A model generated the notes under the pieces. That model saw only the letters and a list, made by a program, of their open reading frames with translations. It was not told where the DNA came from and ran no database searches. DNA of 64,000 nt. It comes from Sacculina carcini. Taxonomy: Eukaryota > Arthropoda > Thecostraca > Sacculinidae. This document shows, in pieces, positions 44,143-57,690 of the stretch (position 1 is its first letter; each line of letters opens with the position of its first letter). Where the stretch lies: positions 7,162,966-7,226,965 of the forward strand of contig OU696585.1 in the NCBI GenBank assembly GCA_916048095.2, written 5' to 3'. Made by a program: the position numbers and the translations under genes.

Positions 44143-45719
44143 AAGGTGGGTCGTGTTCCTGTCGACTGGTGTCTAGCAAGATATTCTGTTTTTAATTTTT
44201 ATTTCACGGAGCTTCCTCAGACTCCAACCCGGACACGTCTGACCTTACGATCTACTCTCCGGATCCTCGATCTCACCAGATCCTTCGACCTCACACAGGT
44301 CCTCGATCTCAGCAGACACAGTCGTGTCTGCTGTCAGTCGTTTGACAGTCAGTCAGTCGTTTGACAGTCGTTTCTTCACACAGTCGTGCTAGACCCAAAG
44401 TGCAGGCCGCGTCAGATCACTGCGTCACTGCGTGTGCACATGAACACTCACCCTTCTCCATTGTGATTTTCCAATTAGGAGCTAACTGAGTCGAACAAGG
44501 ACGGTGCATTATTTCTCCTTCCTTCACTAAATCACTTTATGATAGTTTCTTTATCAATTTATATCCACCGCCCAGATTCATCTCGGTCATCCAATACCAT
44601 ATTTCAGCGCAGCACCATCAGCAACGACATAAGTGACCTTTAAGTGAAGAAAAGACAACACTCTCTTCGTGTCACTTCGTATTCCTCATCGTGTGCACGT
44701 GAAGTGTGTCCTGGCTTGTGATGGGTGATATCAGGGACGAATCAAGCCTGTCCGCCTTCTCCGTCTTATAGTGTATGACACTTAAACAAGAATACACAAG
44801 AAAGTAACAATAATGCACAGAATGGAACTATAATATCCAGCATAAAATGCGTCTGGAATTTGTGAACACTAAACCTTTTGTACACTTGAATACCTCAATT
44901 AGGTCTCCCACATCGTTCTCTCTAATGTATGGAGGTTGAGCTTCTTGAATCCGTCACTTTATTTGAGCTGTTCATAGTGTCATTGTCTCATTTTGTCATT
45001 CTCTTCTCAACTCTTGATTCCTTCAGTATCTTTCTGTATGTTTGTTTCGATATCTTTCAAACATGCAAACGTTTTTGTATTTCGTGGAATATTCACATTT
45101 CTTGACACACACTGATGAAATTAGCCAGGTTCTAAATGTTCAAATCGTTTCTGTTTCTCATGACAGTCTCATGATTTGGAATCAGCAACGTGTCTCGCTT
45201 TTTTCTAATTTGTATACTCCATTATGATCGAATTGAAGTTTAACCAGACAATGGAACATAAAGATAGACAAAAGTATCTATCTATTGCGCTTGTAGCACT
45301 GCCCGCAAGGAAAACGTAGACGACAGGATAAGGTAAAAAGGAAATCAGAACGAGGTGAAAGGAAGTAGATAGGACGAGGAAAAATGTAAACGCATCTAGC
45401 ATTTAATTGTAAATATTATCCACCACCTTCGTCACGTTTTTTCTGATATCACTCACACCGTTCGGCAAATAATAGTGGAAGACCTCGGTTCCACTATGAT
45501 CGCGCAGCAACACATTGGTATGCTTGCGCGTGTGTGCATGCTTGTGTTTAATGAAGGCAATGTGTGTGTGTGTGTGTGTGTATGTGTGTGTGCAGACTGT
45601 ATGTTGTTGTTCACAGATGGTCGAATTCAATCAGAGTCAAATGTCTAGTAGTATCTGTGTATGTATGTTTATCTGTGTGTCTGTGTGTGTGTGTCTGTTG
45701 TTGAAGGTCCACACGTGTG

Positions 45720-45820
<101 letters not shown>

Positions 45821-45972
45821 AGGTGAGCGCGCATTCGTGCACAGTCTGATCATGTACCTGTACCTGTACCTGTACATGGTGGACATTTGTCCACGCTGAT
45901 TTAACCAGACGGTGTGTGTTGTGAAACAATGACACACACACACACACACACACATACACACACATATATGCA

Positions 45973-46014
<42 letters not shown>

Positions 46015-46701
46015 TACATACACTTACACAGACACATGTGTGTCCGTGTGTTGCTCAACGTGGATACAATGCACGAGTGGAGTCCGTTTCGACGTCGGTT
46101 TTTCCTTTATATTCACTATTTGTAGCAAGAATTTATATCTCCTCAATCGTGTTAAATAGCGGTGGCAATATAAGAGGGGCACCTAATGGGAGATTCCCAA
46201 ACTAACTAAAATTGAATGCTCGCGCAATTATTTCAAGTACACTGTAAAAATCGTTATACTTTCTCTAATATATTTTTTGCATGAGCATTACATCAAATGA
46301 TTATTATGTACTATTCATAAACAAACAGAAACAAAGATTGTTTGCGAAATGACGGGAGGTAAGAGGCAAGATTTCAAGACTTCAACACGCTTCATCCACC
46401 TTGTTTACAGTGCAGGGAAAACGCGTGTGTGTTTTGTTTGTGTTGCAAGCGATATTGCCCGGAAACTGGGAGTTGCCATGTTTATATATGTTCTTCACCT
46501 TTTTTGAGATCGAGTACCACTTGGAGGTTACACAAAGTCGCCGCGTAACACCTGGTTCCAGAGACATTCAGTTCGATCAGAAATGACTTAATAATTTACT
46601 AACAACACATCGGAAATCATGCTCTGGTGTCATTGTTCATGACACCGAAAGTGTTCCGGTACCACCTGGAAGTTCTTCGTGTACCAATAGTGGTACGTGT
46701 A

Positions 46702-46722
46702 GCACAGGTTGGGAACCACTTG
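46702..46722 (-). mobile_element. hAT-like terminal motif (AAGTGGTTCCCAACCTG)
   Basis: The minus strand reads AAGTGGTTCCCAACCTGTG, the typical terminal sequence of hAT-type MITEs. No partner end was identified. Confidence 0.35.
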
Positions 46723-47359
46723 TATAACACAACATGAGAATTTCTAGACAATCACACTGATAATGTTGGCGGTTTTGAATGTCAATTCCTGACCTGTTGA
46801 ATGTCTAATCAAAAATGATTATCTATCAAAAACAATTGAGAGATCTCAACTTCAAACACAACACATTACAACCTCGCAAACGACACGCACTCTTATACTC
46901 TGCTTTCCTCACACTCTCTCTCTCTCATAGTGTATCGTATGTTGACCCGATAATATCACGATTCAATGCTAACCCAGTTGTTTCTGTTGGCGTGTCTCGT
47001 GACACCTGACTTGTTGCATTATTCTGCAATAATGACTTGCTTTCAACGTGCTGATGACACAGATCACTCCAGCTCACATACACACACATACACACACATA
47101 CACACACATACATACACAAATGCACCTAAAGGAGGCAGTTTTTGTGAGCAGCTTGGTAGACCCGAGTGACACACACACGCACAGACATACACACGGACAT
47201 ACACACACACGTGCGCATGATCACGTGCTGCTGATAAAGTTGGTCATTTTCACCGGCGCTTTTTGCTGTTGCTCTCATGCTCTTTATTCACATCTCATCC
47301 TCTTTCTTGCTCTGTGTCGCAGTTTCAATCAGCCATACTACTCAGCCTTTCTCCCATCA

Positions 47360-47912
47360 CACACATACACACTGGCACATACACTGACACACACACTGAC
47401 ACACACTGACACACACTGACATACACTGACATACACTGACACACACTGACACACTGACACACTGACACTGACTCACACTGACACACACTGACACAAACAC
47501 ACACACATACACTGACATACACTGACACTGACATACACTGACACACACTGACACACACTGACACACACACACACACACATACACTGACACACACTGGCAC
47601 ACACTGACACACACTGACACACACTGACACACACACACACACACACATACACTAAGACACACACACACACACACATATTTTGACACACACACATACTGAC
47701 ACAAACTGACACGCACGTACTGATACACACACACACACACACACTGAGACACACACTGAGACACACACTGACACACACACTGACACACACACTGACACAC
47801 ACTGACACACACACTGACACACACTGACAAACACTGACACACACTGACACACACTGACACACACTGACACACATACACTGACACACACACATACTGACAC
47901 ACACTGACTCAG
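47360..47912. repeat. (ACACTGAC)n complex minisatellite
   Basis: About 550 bp of ACACTGAC-type repeats interspersed with (CA)n, with 8, 10 and 12 bp spacing between the TGAC elements. Open frames across it (Cys/Val/Ser/Gln-rich) are artefacts. Confidence 0.93.
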
Positions 47913-48003
47913 GTGCAGGTTGTGAGGTTGAGACACGTGAGCGAAGTGACCCACATGCTGTTAGTCGCGTTGGTCCCGCGTTTTCTGTGTGTTCTCCCAT
48001 TGG

Positions 48004-48234
48004 CATGGGCGGATCCAGGTGGAGAGCTCAGGGGGCTGAAGCTTCCCACAAAATGTTTCCATCAACTTGTCATAACCAACAGGTTCACTAAAAAGAGGTC
48101 AATAAAAATGTTCTGTTTAATTTGTTGATATAAGCATAATAACGCATATACATGACTGATCGCCCCCAAGATTCATCCACACCCACAAAATTAATTCAGC
48201 TCCTCCCAAAATTGCACTCTGGATCCGCCACTTC
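48004..48234. mobile_element. MITE, ~230 bp, GGCGGATCCAG inverted ends
   Basis: The left end ATGGGCGGATCCAGG and the right end on the minus strand AGTGGCGGATCCAGAG form inverted termini. Both ends are followed by a G-rich stretch and GCTGAA. No coding capacity. Related ends occur at 3664 and 60473. Confidence 0.7.
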
Positions 48235-48808
48235 TGATTGTCAGTATGAAGATTGGTCGTACAATCACTAGGTTGTCGTGTACTGGAGCCACTGCATCCA
48301 TCCACGTTCTATTAATAATAATAATAATAATAATTATTATTATTTCAATATTTCTTCGAGACAAACTTTCACTCAATTCACAATTTGATTGGTGATTGTA
48401 TGATTGTATGATTGATGATGATGATTGTATGATTGGTGATGGTGATTGTATGATTGGTGATAGTGATTGTGTTTTTTGTACCCTGCATTCTGTCCTGTTT
48501 TAATCTTGTATTTTATCATGCCATTAGCGTATCTGTTATGAGTTCCAATCTACCTGAGGCAATTATTCTAGATGAGATCATTGTAGCACATACCCTCGAC
48601 TAGACCACACTTGAGATTGGTCGGTATGTGCCCTAAGGCGAAGCAAGGCTGACAGATCACATGCCTCTGTGTGTGTCAGTTGTGTCAGTTGTGTCAGTGG
48701 GCGGTTGTCGTGTTGTGAGGTCATTGATGTGATCTGCCTTGCCGTCCAATTATAAAATGTCGTTTGCCAACTGACCCCAGACTGATAACTATCTCTGCTA
48801 CATATCGC

Positions 48809-48847
<39 letters not shown>

Positions 48848-48873
48848 TTTGTGGTCTGTGATCCTTAACAGAC
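48235..48873. other. Non-coding DNA with simple repeats
   Basis: (TAA)n/(ATT)n near 48313-48346, degenerate GATTGTATGATT repeats at 48388-48470 and (CTGT)n at 48809-48847. No gene seen. Confidence 0.65.
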
Positions 48874-49108
48874 ATCCACACATTACATCCACACATTACA
48901 TCCACACATTACATCCATACATTACATCCACATATTACATCCACACATTACATCCACATATTACATCCACACATTACATCCACATATTGCATCCACATAT
49001 TACATCCACATATTACATTCACACATTACATCCACACATTACATCCACATATTACATCCACACATTACATCCACATATTACATTCACACATTACATCTAA
49101 ACCTTACA
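48874..49108. repeat. 13 bp minisatellite (ACATCCACACATT)n
   Basis: About 18 copies. Variants alternate between ACACATT and ACATATT, giving partial higher-order order. The open frame through it has a 13 aa period and is not a gene. Confidence 0.95.
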
Positions 49109-49500
49109 TTCTTACTTCTCGTTTACTATATATACACACTTTTTGTATTGTTTTCTCCGTAATTCGACCTATCTTTTTCCAGGCAAGCGCATTTTGGTCA
49201 TTTACACATGGATTGTATTATTTCAGAGGCAGAGTGAACATTGATTCAGTTAATCCACCATCAAATGCGCCAGTTCAACCCGTTCTGTCACGTGGTGAAA
49301 TAATTTTTCTTTTTCACCTTTTCAACTTTTTAATCACACTTAAAATGCCGTGACACAAACGAATATATTTTATCAAGTTGTTTTCAAATTTCTACTGTCA
49401 GCTGCAGGAATTTCTCGAAAGCAAAACTACTTTTTATTCATCTAATCGTCACCATGCACACAAATATTTTTCACCAATTTATTTTGCTACTTCGAAAGCG

Positions 49501-49582
<82 letters not shown>

Positions 49583-49611
49583 AGCGGGTATGTTCTGATT
49601 GGTATGCATGA

Positions 49612-49674
<63 letters not shown>

Positions 49675-49981
49675 ACATTTCATGCTGAGTGAGTGTGTAA
49701 TAATTTAGGTATATGAAACTTCACTAGGTGTATAATGCTACCATGGTGGAGCTGTATGTGTTCGCACACAGACATACACACACATACTGATCCACACGCA
49801 CACACATGCACATACGTACACTTATATATATACACACACACACATGTTCAGAAGACATGTTTGTTTGTAGGTTATAAATATCGTTACGCTGGGTTTCTGT
49901 ATATGGTGTTATACATGCACGCACACTTCCACAAACACACACACACACATACAATGGTCTTAATCGTCTATACGCAAGTGC

Positions 49982-50051
<70 letters not shown>

Positions 50052-50068
50052 TGTGTCATCATTAAAGA
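49109..50068. other. Non-coding DNA with (GT)n pair and (AT)n
   Basis: No gene. (GT)n at 49509-49580 and 49617-49672, (CA)n at 49830-49850, and (AT)n at 49985-50048 directly before the hAT-like remnant. Confidence 0.65.
49985..50048. repeat. (AT)n microsatellite
   Basis: About 32 TA units, cruciform-prone. Confidence 0.95.
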
Positions 50069-51050
50069 CAGGATGTTCAGGTAAAATGTCATAAATGCCT
50101 ATATTTGCCTATTTTAGGTTTTTTTCCGGATAAATGCCTATTTTGCTAATTCGTAAAATATATTGCCTATTCTGCATTGCCGTTTATCTGTGGTAAACTT
50201 CTCGGATGTATCTCTAGGCTGGTTTGTATGTTTGATCGCACTCAGATAACAGTTAACGTAGCAATGCACTCTCGATGAATTCTTGCGTGCATTGTTGCTG
50301 AATTCCATCTTGTAGCCGTATGTGTGTGTGTGTGTTGTGTAAATACTTAATATATATCAAGTATTGGTTGTTTGTGTGAGGTTTGTATATTGTATGTCTG
50401 CATGCCTGTGTCTGTGTCTGTTAGGTTTGTATATTAGCAGATTTAGTGTGAACGAACGGGCTAGAATAACGTTCAGAATGTTTCAAAATGATGAAATCCC
50501 TTCCGATCAAATCAATGCACCAATATTTTGTGTTTATAACCGCACACCTTTTAATATTTCCCCACTTGAATGGATAAATAGCAGAAGAGAAATTATTCTA
50601 GACACATTTACAGAGTTGGAGTCCACTATACACACTGTATACAACATATATTCAGTTCCTGGTGAAAATGGGTGTGATGTATAGGCGAAGCTTAAAAGCG
50701 CACTTGAGGTAAATGAAGTTTGTGCAACTAATTTTTTTAAGAACATTGATGGAGGCAACTTTGGAGTTGTGCCTCATTTATATGCAACTAATCATTCTAA
50801 CTTTCGATATGTTCCAATCAGGTTGAAAGAGCTTTTCACTCTTCAAGTATGTGCTCCACGCTCGTGGAAACAATTTGACTTCTAAAAACATTGAAATAAT
50901 AGTTTATACGTGTATATAAACACCGATTGTTATGTGCTAGCAACGTAATTGATCAATAATAATGCTTGTCTCAGTATTAATAAATGCCTATATTTGTCTA
51001 TTTTGCTATTTTATCGTGCCCTTTGCCATTTTCAGTGTCTGAACATCCAG
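50069..51050. mobile_element. hAT-like DNA transposon remnant, ~1 kb
   Basis: The left end CAGGATGTTCAGGTAAAATG and the right end on the minus strand CTGGATGTTCAG...GAAAATGG share GGATGTTCAG in inverted order. Both ends carry AATGCCTATATTTG and CTATTTT motifs. Inside, a plus-strand frame (start about 50436) encodes a transposase-like stretch with FSVNERARITFRMFQND, WINSRREIILDTF and, after one in-frame stop near 50682, AKLKSALEVNEVCATNFF and NFGVVPHL. No clean target duplication was found. An inactivated, internally deleted copy; superfamily placement is tentative. Confidence 0.55.
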
Positions 51051-51129
51051 TTCTTAGTCATATCTATAAATATGCATAAGTACAAACCTTATTTACAACA
51101 ACGATCCAACCATTATTCAAATACTAGTC

Positions 51130-51365
51130 TGTGTGTTTGCATGTTTGCATATATATGTTTATATATGTGTGTTTACATGTGTGTCTGCATGTGTATTTGC
51201 ATGTGTGCCTGCATGTGTGTTTGGATGTGTGTTTGCATGTGTGTTTGCATGTGTATTTGCATGTGTGCCTGCATATGTGTTTGGATGTGTGTTTGCATGA
51301 GTGCTTGCATGTGTATTTGCATGTGTGTTTGCATGTATGTTTGCGTGTGTGTTTCCATGTGTTTT
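51130..51365. repeat. 12 bp minisatellite (GCATGTGTGTTT)n
   Basis: About 20 copies of a 12 bp unit with GTATTT and GTGCCT variants. A higher-order pattern of ~72-84 bp is suggested by recurring 'GCATGTGTGCCTGCAT'. The resulting frames are open because 12 is a multiple of three. Confidence 0.92.
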
Positions 51366-51450
51366 CATATTTCCTGTGTCGAAGTTTCACCTCACATGAT
51401 CTTCATGTGTGTTTGCGTGTTCGTGTGCAGTTTCGTTTTTTGCTGAACGT

Positions 51451-51507
<57 letters not shown>

Positions 51508-52144
51508 TGTGTGTGTATATTTGTGGTGCACGCTAGCAGTGTTTTGTATCTGTATGCGTGCTCGTCTGCCGATTGCATGTCGTTCACACACACACACAAA
51601 CATACAAACCCACACACGTACGGAGTATATGAAAGTATAATGGATATAAACAAAGACCAATGGCGACACACACGCATTCATATGTGTATATGTGTGTGTG
51701 TGTGTGTGTGTTATGGATTCACACATAGTGGGTCTCATTTCACTTTTAATTCCACGACGCTTTTAGCAGCGAGCTTTTTGTGCGGTCATCATTTGTGCGT
51801 AGCTCGAGTGTGAGTGCTTTACACGCACCGTCACGAGCTTTTATAATACCACGCCACGCGCTAATTCACCAGGCATCCTCCATTTCGCTGATATAGTGAA
51901 GCACTTCCGCGCTGAAAAATATTTTTCCTTGAGAGCATACGCGTTTTTTTCTGTTAGATAATATGTTTTCTAATTAATTACTGATCTATTAGTTAATTTT
52001 GCAAGCAAGTTGCATAATTACCTCCTTGCAACGATACTGCAATCGCCCAAAATCTGTAAGTTTAATGGTTTACTTATATACTTTGCATCACACATTGTTC
52101 ACGACTGATTTTTCTTTTATTTTTTCTTGTAGTGTGTATGTGTG

Positions 52145-52148
<4 letters not shown>
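51366..52148. other. Non-coding DNA
   Basis: (GT)n at 51454-51504 and (GT)n at 51685-51712. The rest is AT-rich unique sequence with no supported gene. Confidence 0.6.
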
Positions 52149-52195
<47 letters not shown>

Positions 52196-52280
52196 ATATA
52201 TATAAAAGAGATCCTCTGTGTGTCTGTCTGTGTGTGTGTGTGTGTGTGTGTTCGACCCTCCTTGGTCCATTTTCTATCAG

Positions 52281-54020
52281 CTATTATTCGGCCACCACTC
52301 AGCCTACCCGCTAACAATTTATACCATCACGTTGGAATTTTCTTGTCTACACTTTAAATTAAATTTTAAATTTCAAAAATGAAATCAAAAAAAGTTATAG
52401 CGGTGAAAAGACAAAATGAACCCTGAAAAATGCAAAAATTGTGGTCAATGCTCTGCCATCTACACCTCATAAACCAGAAATGGTACAGCCAAACAGATTA
52501 TACCACTGTGTAGAAAATTTTCTGTTCTACAAGATAGGTTATAATTCATATCCAAAAATAGAACATAAAAGATGTAAACATGACAAAATTTCAATCTATA
52601 TTCAAAATTATATTTATACTCCACGCGTCCGATTTTCTATACTTTTTTCTCTATGTATCAAAAACTAATTATCACACAACTAAATAAATAATACCATCAT
52701 GCTGGGAATTTTGTTTGCTACAACACGGTATAATTTTTAATTTTCCAAAGTGTATTAAAAAAAAGTTACGGCGGTGTGAAGTCAAAATGACAAAGTCAAA
52801 AATGCAAAATTAGCACTGGAAACCGTGAATGTTTTGGTAAATATTCCCCTATCTATTCCTCATAAACCAGCAATGGTACAGCTATAAAAATTATACTATT
52901 GTGTAGATAATTTTGTGTTCTACAAGAAAAGTTATAATTTATACCCACAAATGATACAAAAAATGTGTAAAATTGGCAAAATTGTCAAATACATCCAAAA
53001 TTACACTTGATCACCGGGCGCCTAAATTAATTCATTTTTCTACCTATTTCTCAGGAACTATTTGTCACACATTAAAATAAATTATATCATCGTGCTGGAA
53101 ATTGTATTTTTTAAAATGCGGTATAATTCTTAATTTTCCAAAGTGTATCTGAAGGAAGTGACGGCGGTGTAAAGTCAAAAGGACATATTGCCAATTTGAC
53201 AGCTATTATGCGCACTTGCGATTACACAGGAATATACTACTGTGTAGAGAATTTTGTGTTCTACAAGAAAAGGTGTAATTTATACCCACAAATGATACAA
53301 AAAACGTGTAAAATTGGCAAAATTCTCAAATACATCCAAAATGACACTTGAACACCGGGTGACTACAATTTATTCATTTTTATACCCATTTCTCAGGAAC
53401 TATTTGTCATACATTAAAATTAATTATACCATCGTGCTAGAAATGTTGTTTCCTACAGTACGGTATAATTCTTAATTTTCCAAAGTGTATCTGAAGGAAG
53501 TTACGCCGGTGTAAAGTCAAAATGTCATGTTGCCAATTTGACAGCTATTATGCGTACTTGCGATTACACATGAATATACACTGATTAAATTTCACTGAAG
53601 TCCAATCACAATTTACGCACTTGCGATTACTCAGGAATATACTAATGTGTAGAGAATTTTGTGTTCTACAAGATAAGCTATAATTTATAACCACAAATGA
53701 TACAAAAAACGTGTAAAATTGGCAAAATTCTCAAATACATCCAAAATTTCACTTGAACACCGGCCGAATAAGATTAATTAATTTTTCTACTATTTCTCAG
53801 TAACTATTTGCTAAACATAAAAATGAATTATACCATCGTGCTAGAAATCTTGTTTTCTACAATACGGTATAATTTGTAATTTTACAAAGTGTATCTGAAG
53901 GAAGTTACGGCGGTGTAAAGTCAAATTATCATGTTGCCAATTTGACAGCTATTATGCGCACTTGCGATTACACAGGAATATACACCGATTAAATTTCACT
54001 GAAGCCCAATCACAATTAAG
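52281..54020 (+). repeat. Tandem ~340-400 bp units inside the Helitron
   Basis: Five diverged units are recognised by TATACCATCGTGCTAGAAAT (about 52322, 52691, 53085, 53423, 53827), each followed by ACGGTATAATT, AAGTGTATCTGAAGGAAGTT and GCGGTGTAAAGTCAAAA. Unit lengths vary (369, 394, 338, 404). Later units are more alike than earlier ones. Confidence 0.85.
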
Positions 54021-54123
54021 AATGCATCATATTATCTCCAAGCATGGATGGTGTGGTTTTATTGCGTACAGTTTAATTAATGCTACACTCTACTGAATAT
54101 AAAGGCTTTATTGTCCTCAATAA

Positions 54124-56335
54124 CGTTCCGCACGACGGGCGGGTAAAATGCTATTGGGAACAAAGTAAACTACTGAATTTAACTGTGTAATTTAATTGGT
54201 TTAATTTCAAGTTGCATAAGCATAAGTTGCATAAGGATATGGGCTGCAATATCATGTAATGCCAACTTATGCTGTTTTAGCGGAAGCATTAACCTGGAAT
54301 TATAGAGATGACAGAAGGTTGCATTGTTTTGATAGTGTTGTGGAAAAACATGTTTTCTAAATTGAAACATAAATTTCACATTTAGACTTTTAGATTAGCT
54401 ATAACTTTCCTGTGGGTTTGTTTTTCTTTTTCAATTTGCACTAATTTTTTTATGAATTGAATATTAATTATATTTTATGAACTGTTCCGCACGACGGGCG
54501 GATTAAATGTATCTATAAAGAGTGGGTTTAAATGATAGCGAGGTATATGATATTTTGCTAGCAGTAAATATTCTAGCGATAAAAGTAGAATAGCTCTTAA
54601 GCAAATGATTTTGGAGAATGATGTGAACCTTTAAATATATTTTGCGATCTGATGATATATGTATTAGGAATAATACGTAGCAGAATATAGATTGCATAAT
54701 ATAATATCGGCTGTAATATCAAGGGCTGCATTATCGATGTAATCCAAAAAATAACAACTGTATGAATATGATGCATTAGTGGAAGCATTAACCGGGAATT
54801 ATGAGATAATATGATAATGGTGTAAAATTATATCGCATTCTGCAACAAATGTGAATTTAGCTACCTTACAGTTTGGTCCCGATACTATATTGGCGGGTTG
54901 AGAGAAAAGTATTGGTGGGCCGCGTGTTTGGGACCCCTGGGGTAGATAATCTCAGTCTTCTGATTACAAATTATGATCGCATCAGTATATTTTGTGATCA
55001 CAAACTAATAAGTTAAATCACCTCAGACTAGGCTGAGAGCGGTCAAGATTGAATGGTTGGGTTGGGTTGGGTAGGTTTGACTCAGGTTATATTGGGTTTT
55101 AATGATAGCGGAAAATATATAAATTATAACAATAAATATTATAGCGGTAAAAGTGAAATAGTACTTAAGCAAATGATATTGGGGAATGATGTTAAGTAAT
55201 AAATATAGTTTGGAAACAGTCTGATGAAAAGATTGCATCATCTTTCATTGTTTGTTTCGTGTTTGTGTTCTGAATTATACCACACGACGGGCAGATTTAT
55301 ATATCAGGCGGGTTGAGGGATAATATTTGTCAAAATAAGAACAAAAATATTCACATTTAGACTTTTCTATTGGTTAAGATATTTATAGGTTACATTTTTT
55401 GCTTTTCAATTTGTATTCATTATATTTTATGGATTTGATATGAATTTTATTGTATGAATTGTTCCGCACGACGGGTGGGTTTAAAAAAGTGTTTTTAGAT
55501 CATTTTTTCAAATGGTTCATTTAAAAAAAGTTTTTTTTTATATAAATAAAAATGTTCCGCGGGCAGCAACTATAGACAATAGAACGTTCAATTTACCCTG
55601 TAGAATTAATCCATACACAAAACCAATGGATTTGACTTCAAGATGCAGAACGGATCGTGTTCGAGTTCTGAATTATTCAGCACGACGGGCGGGTTTAAAA
55701 ATGACTCAGGCGGACTGAGGGGAAATATTGTGTCGAAATAAAAATAATTAAACTTATAATTTTCAATTGATTAATATTTTTATGAGTGTACCCTATTTCA
55801 TTTTTATTTTTCCATATTTTTTATGAATTGAATATGAATTTCATGTTATGAATTGCTCCGCACAACTGGCGGGTTTTAATGCTATATATATACATAAAGA
55901 AGAAATTATCTGTTTGTCTGTGTATGTATGCTTGAATATGAGGTGACATAATTGCGCTGGTTCATGGTTCGCTGGTTCAATGATCAGGGGCTTCAAACGC
56001 AACCGAAGCGATGGCTCATTTTTATGAAATAAAAATGTCCCGCGGGCAGCAATAAAACGTTCAATTTCACCGTGTAGAATGAATTCATATACAAAACTAA
56101 TGGATTTGACTTCAAGAACCAGAACGGATGGTGTTCGAGTTCTGAATTATTCCGCACGTCGGCCGGGTTTAAATATGAGGCGGGCTGAGTGAAAATATTT
56201 TGTCAAAATGTAAATTAAAAATAATGAAATTTAGACTTTTTAATTGATTAAGGTTTTTATGAGTTTGCCTTATTTATTTTTAATTTGCAATATTTTTATG
56301 AATTCTTCCGCACAACGGGCGGGTTTTAATGCTAG
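54124..56335 (+). repeat. Eight copies of the Helitron 3' hairpin motif
   Basis: TTCCGCACGACGGGCGGGTT-like motifs at about 54124, 54483, 55275, 55460, 55677, 55858, 56150 and 56307, each preceded by TTATGAATT-type DNA. Two end in TTTTAATGCTA (55883 and 56335). This suggests serial end-to-end capture or tandem insertion of related short Helitrons. Confidence 0.82.
55884..56335 (+). mobile_element. Miniature Helitron unit, ~450 bp, in tandem with the first
   Basis: A new 5'-like end (CTATATATATACATAAAGAAG, then TGTTTGTCTGTG) begins immediately after a 3'-like end (GGCGGGTTTTAATGCTA). The unit finishes at the real CTAG|T terminus. Its interior repeats a ~170-200 bp block seen at 55555-55750 (ACGTTCAATTT, ATGGATTTGACTTCAAGA, GTGTTCGAGTTCTGAATTAT). 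Confidence 0.7.

Positions 56336-57689
<1,354 letters not shown>

Positions 57690-57690
<1 letters not shown>

Larger units (their letters stand above)
52193..56335 (+). mobile_element. Non-autonomous Helitron cluster, 4.1 kb
   Basis: The 5' end TCTATATATATAAAAGAGA, followed by CTGTGTGTCTGTCTG, is the typical arthropod Helitron start. The 3' end has a GC hairpin (CCGCACAACGGGCGGG) and terminates in CTAG followed by T. The element sits within an (AT)n tract (TATATA before, TATATA after) with no target duplication, as expected for Helitron insertion between A and T. No Rep/helicase frame is present. Internally it contains ~5 tandem units of 340-400 bp, then a series of terminal-hairpin copies. 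Confidence 0.82.

Noticed and set aside
47360-47912. Large Cys/Ser/Val/Gln frames over 170 codons
   Set aside because: They are generated by the ACACTGAC minisatellite on the minus strand.
48849-49100. His/Thr/Ile/Tyr repeat protein of 83 codons
   Set aside because: It is a translation of the 13 bp minisatellite; its 13 aa period matches the unit length.
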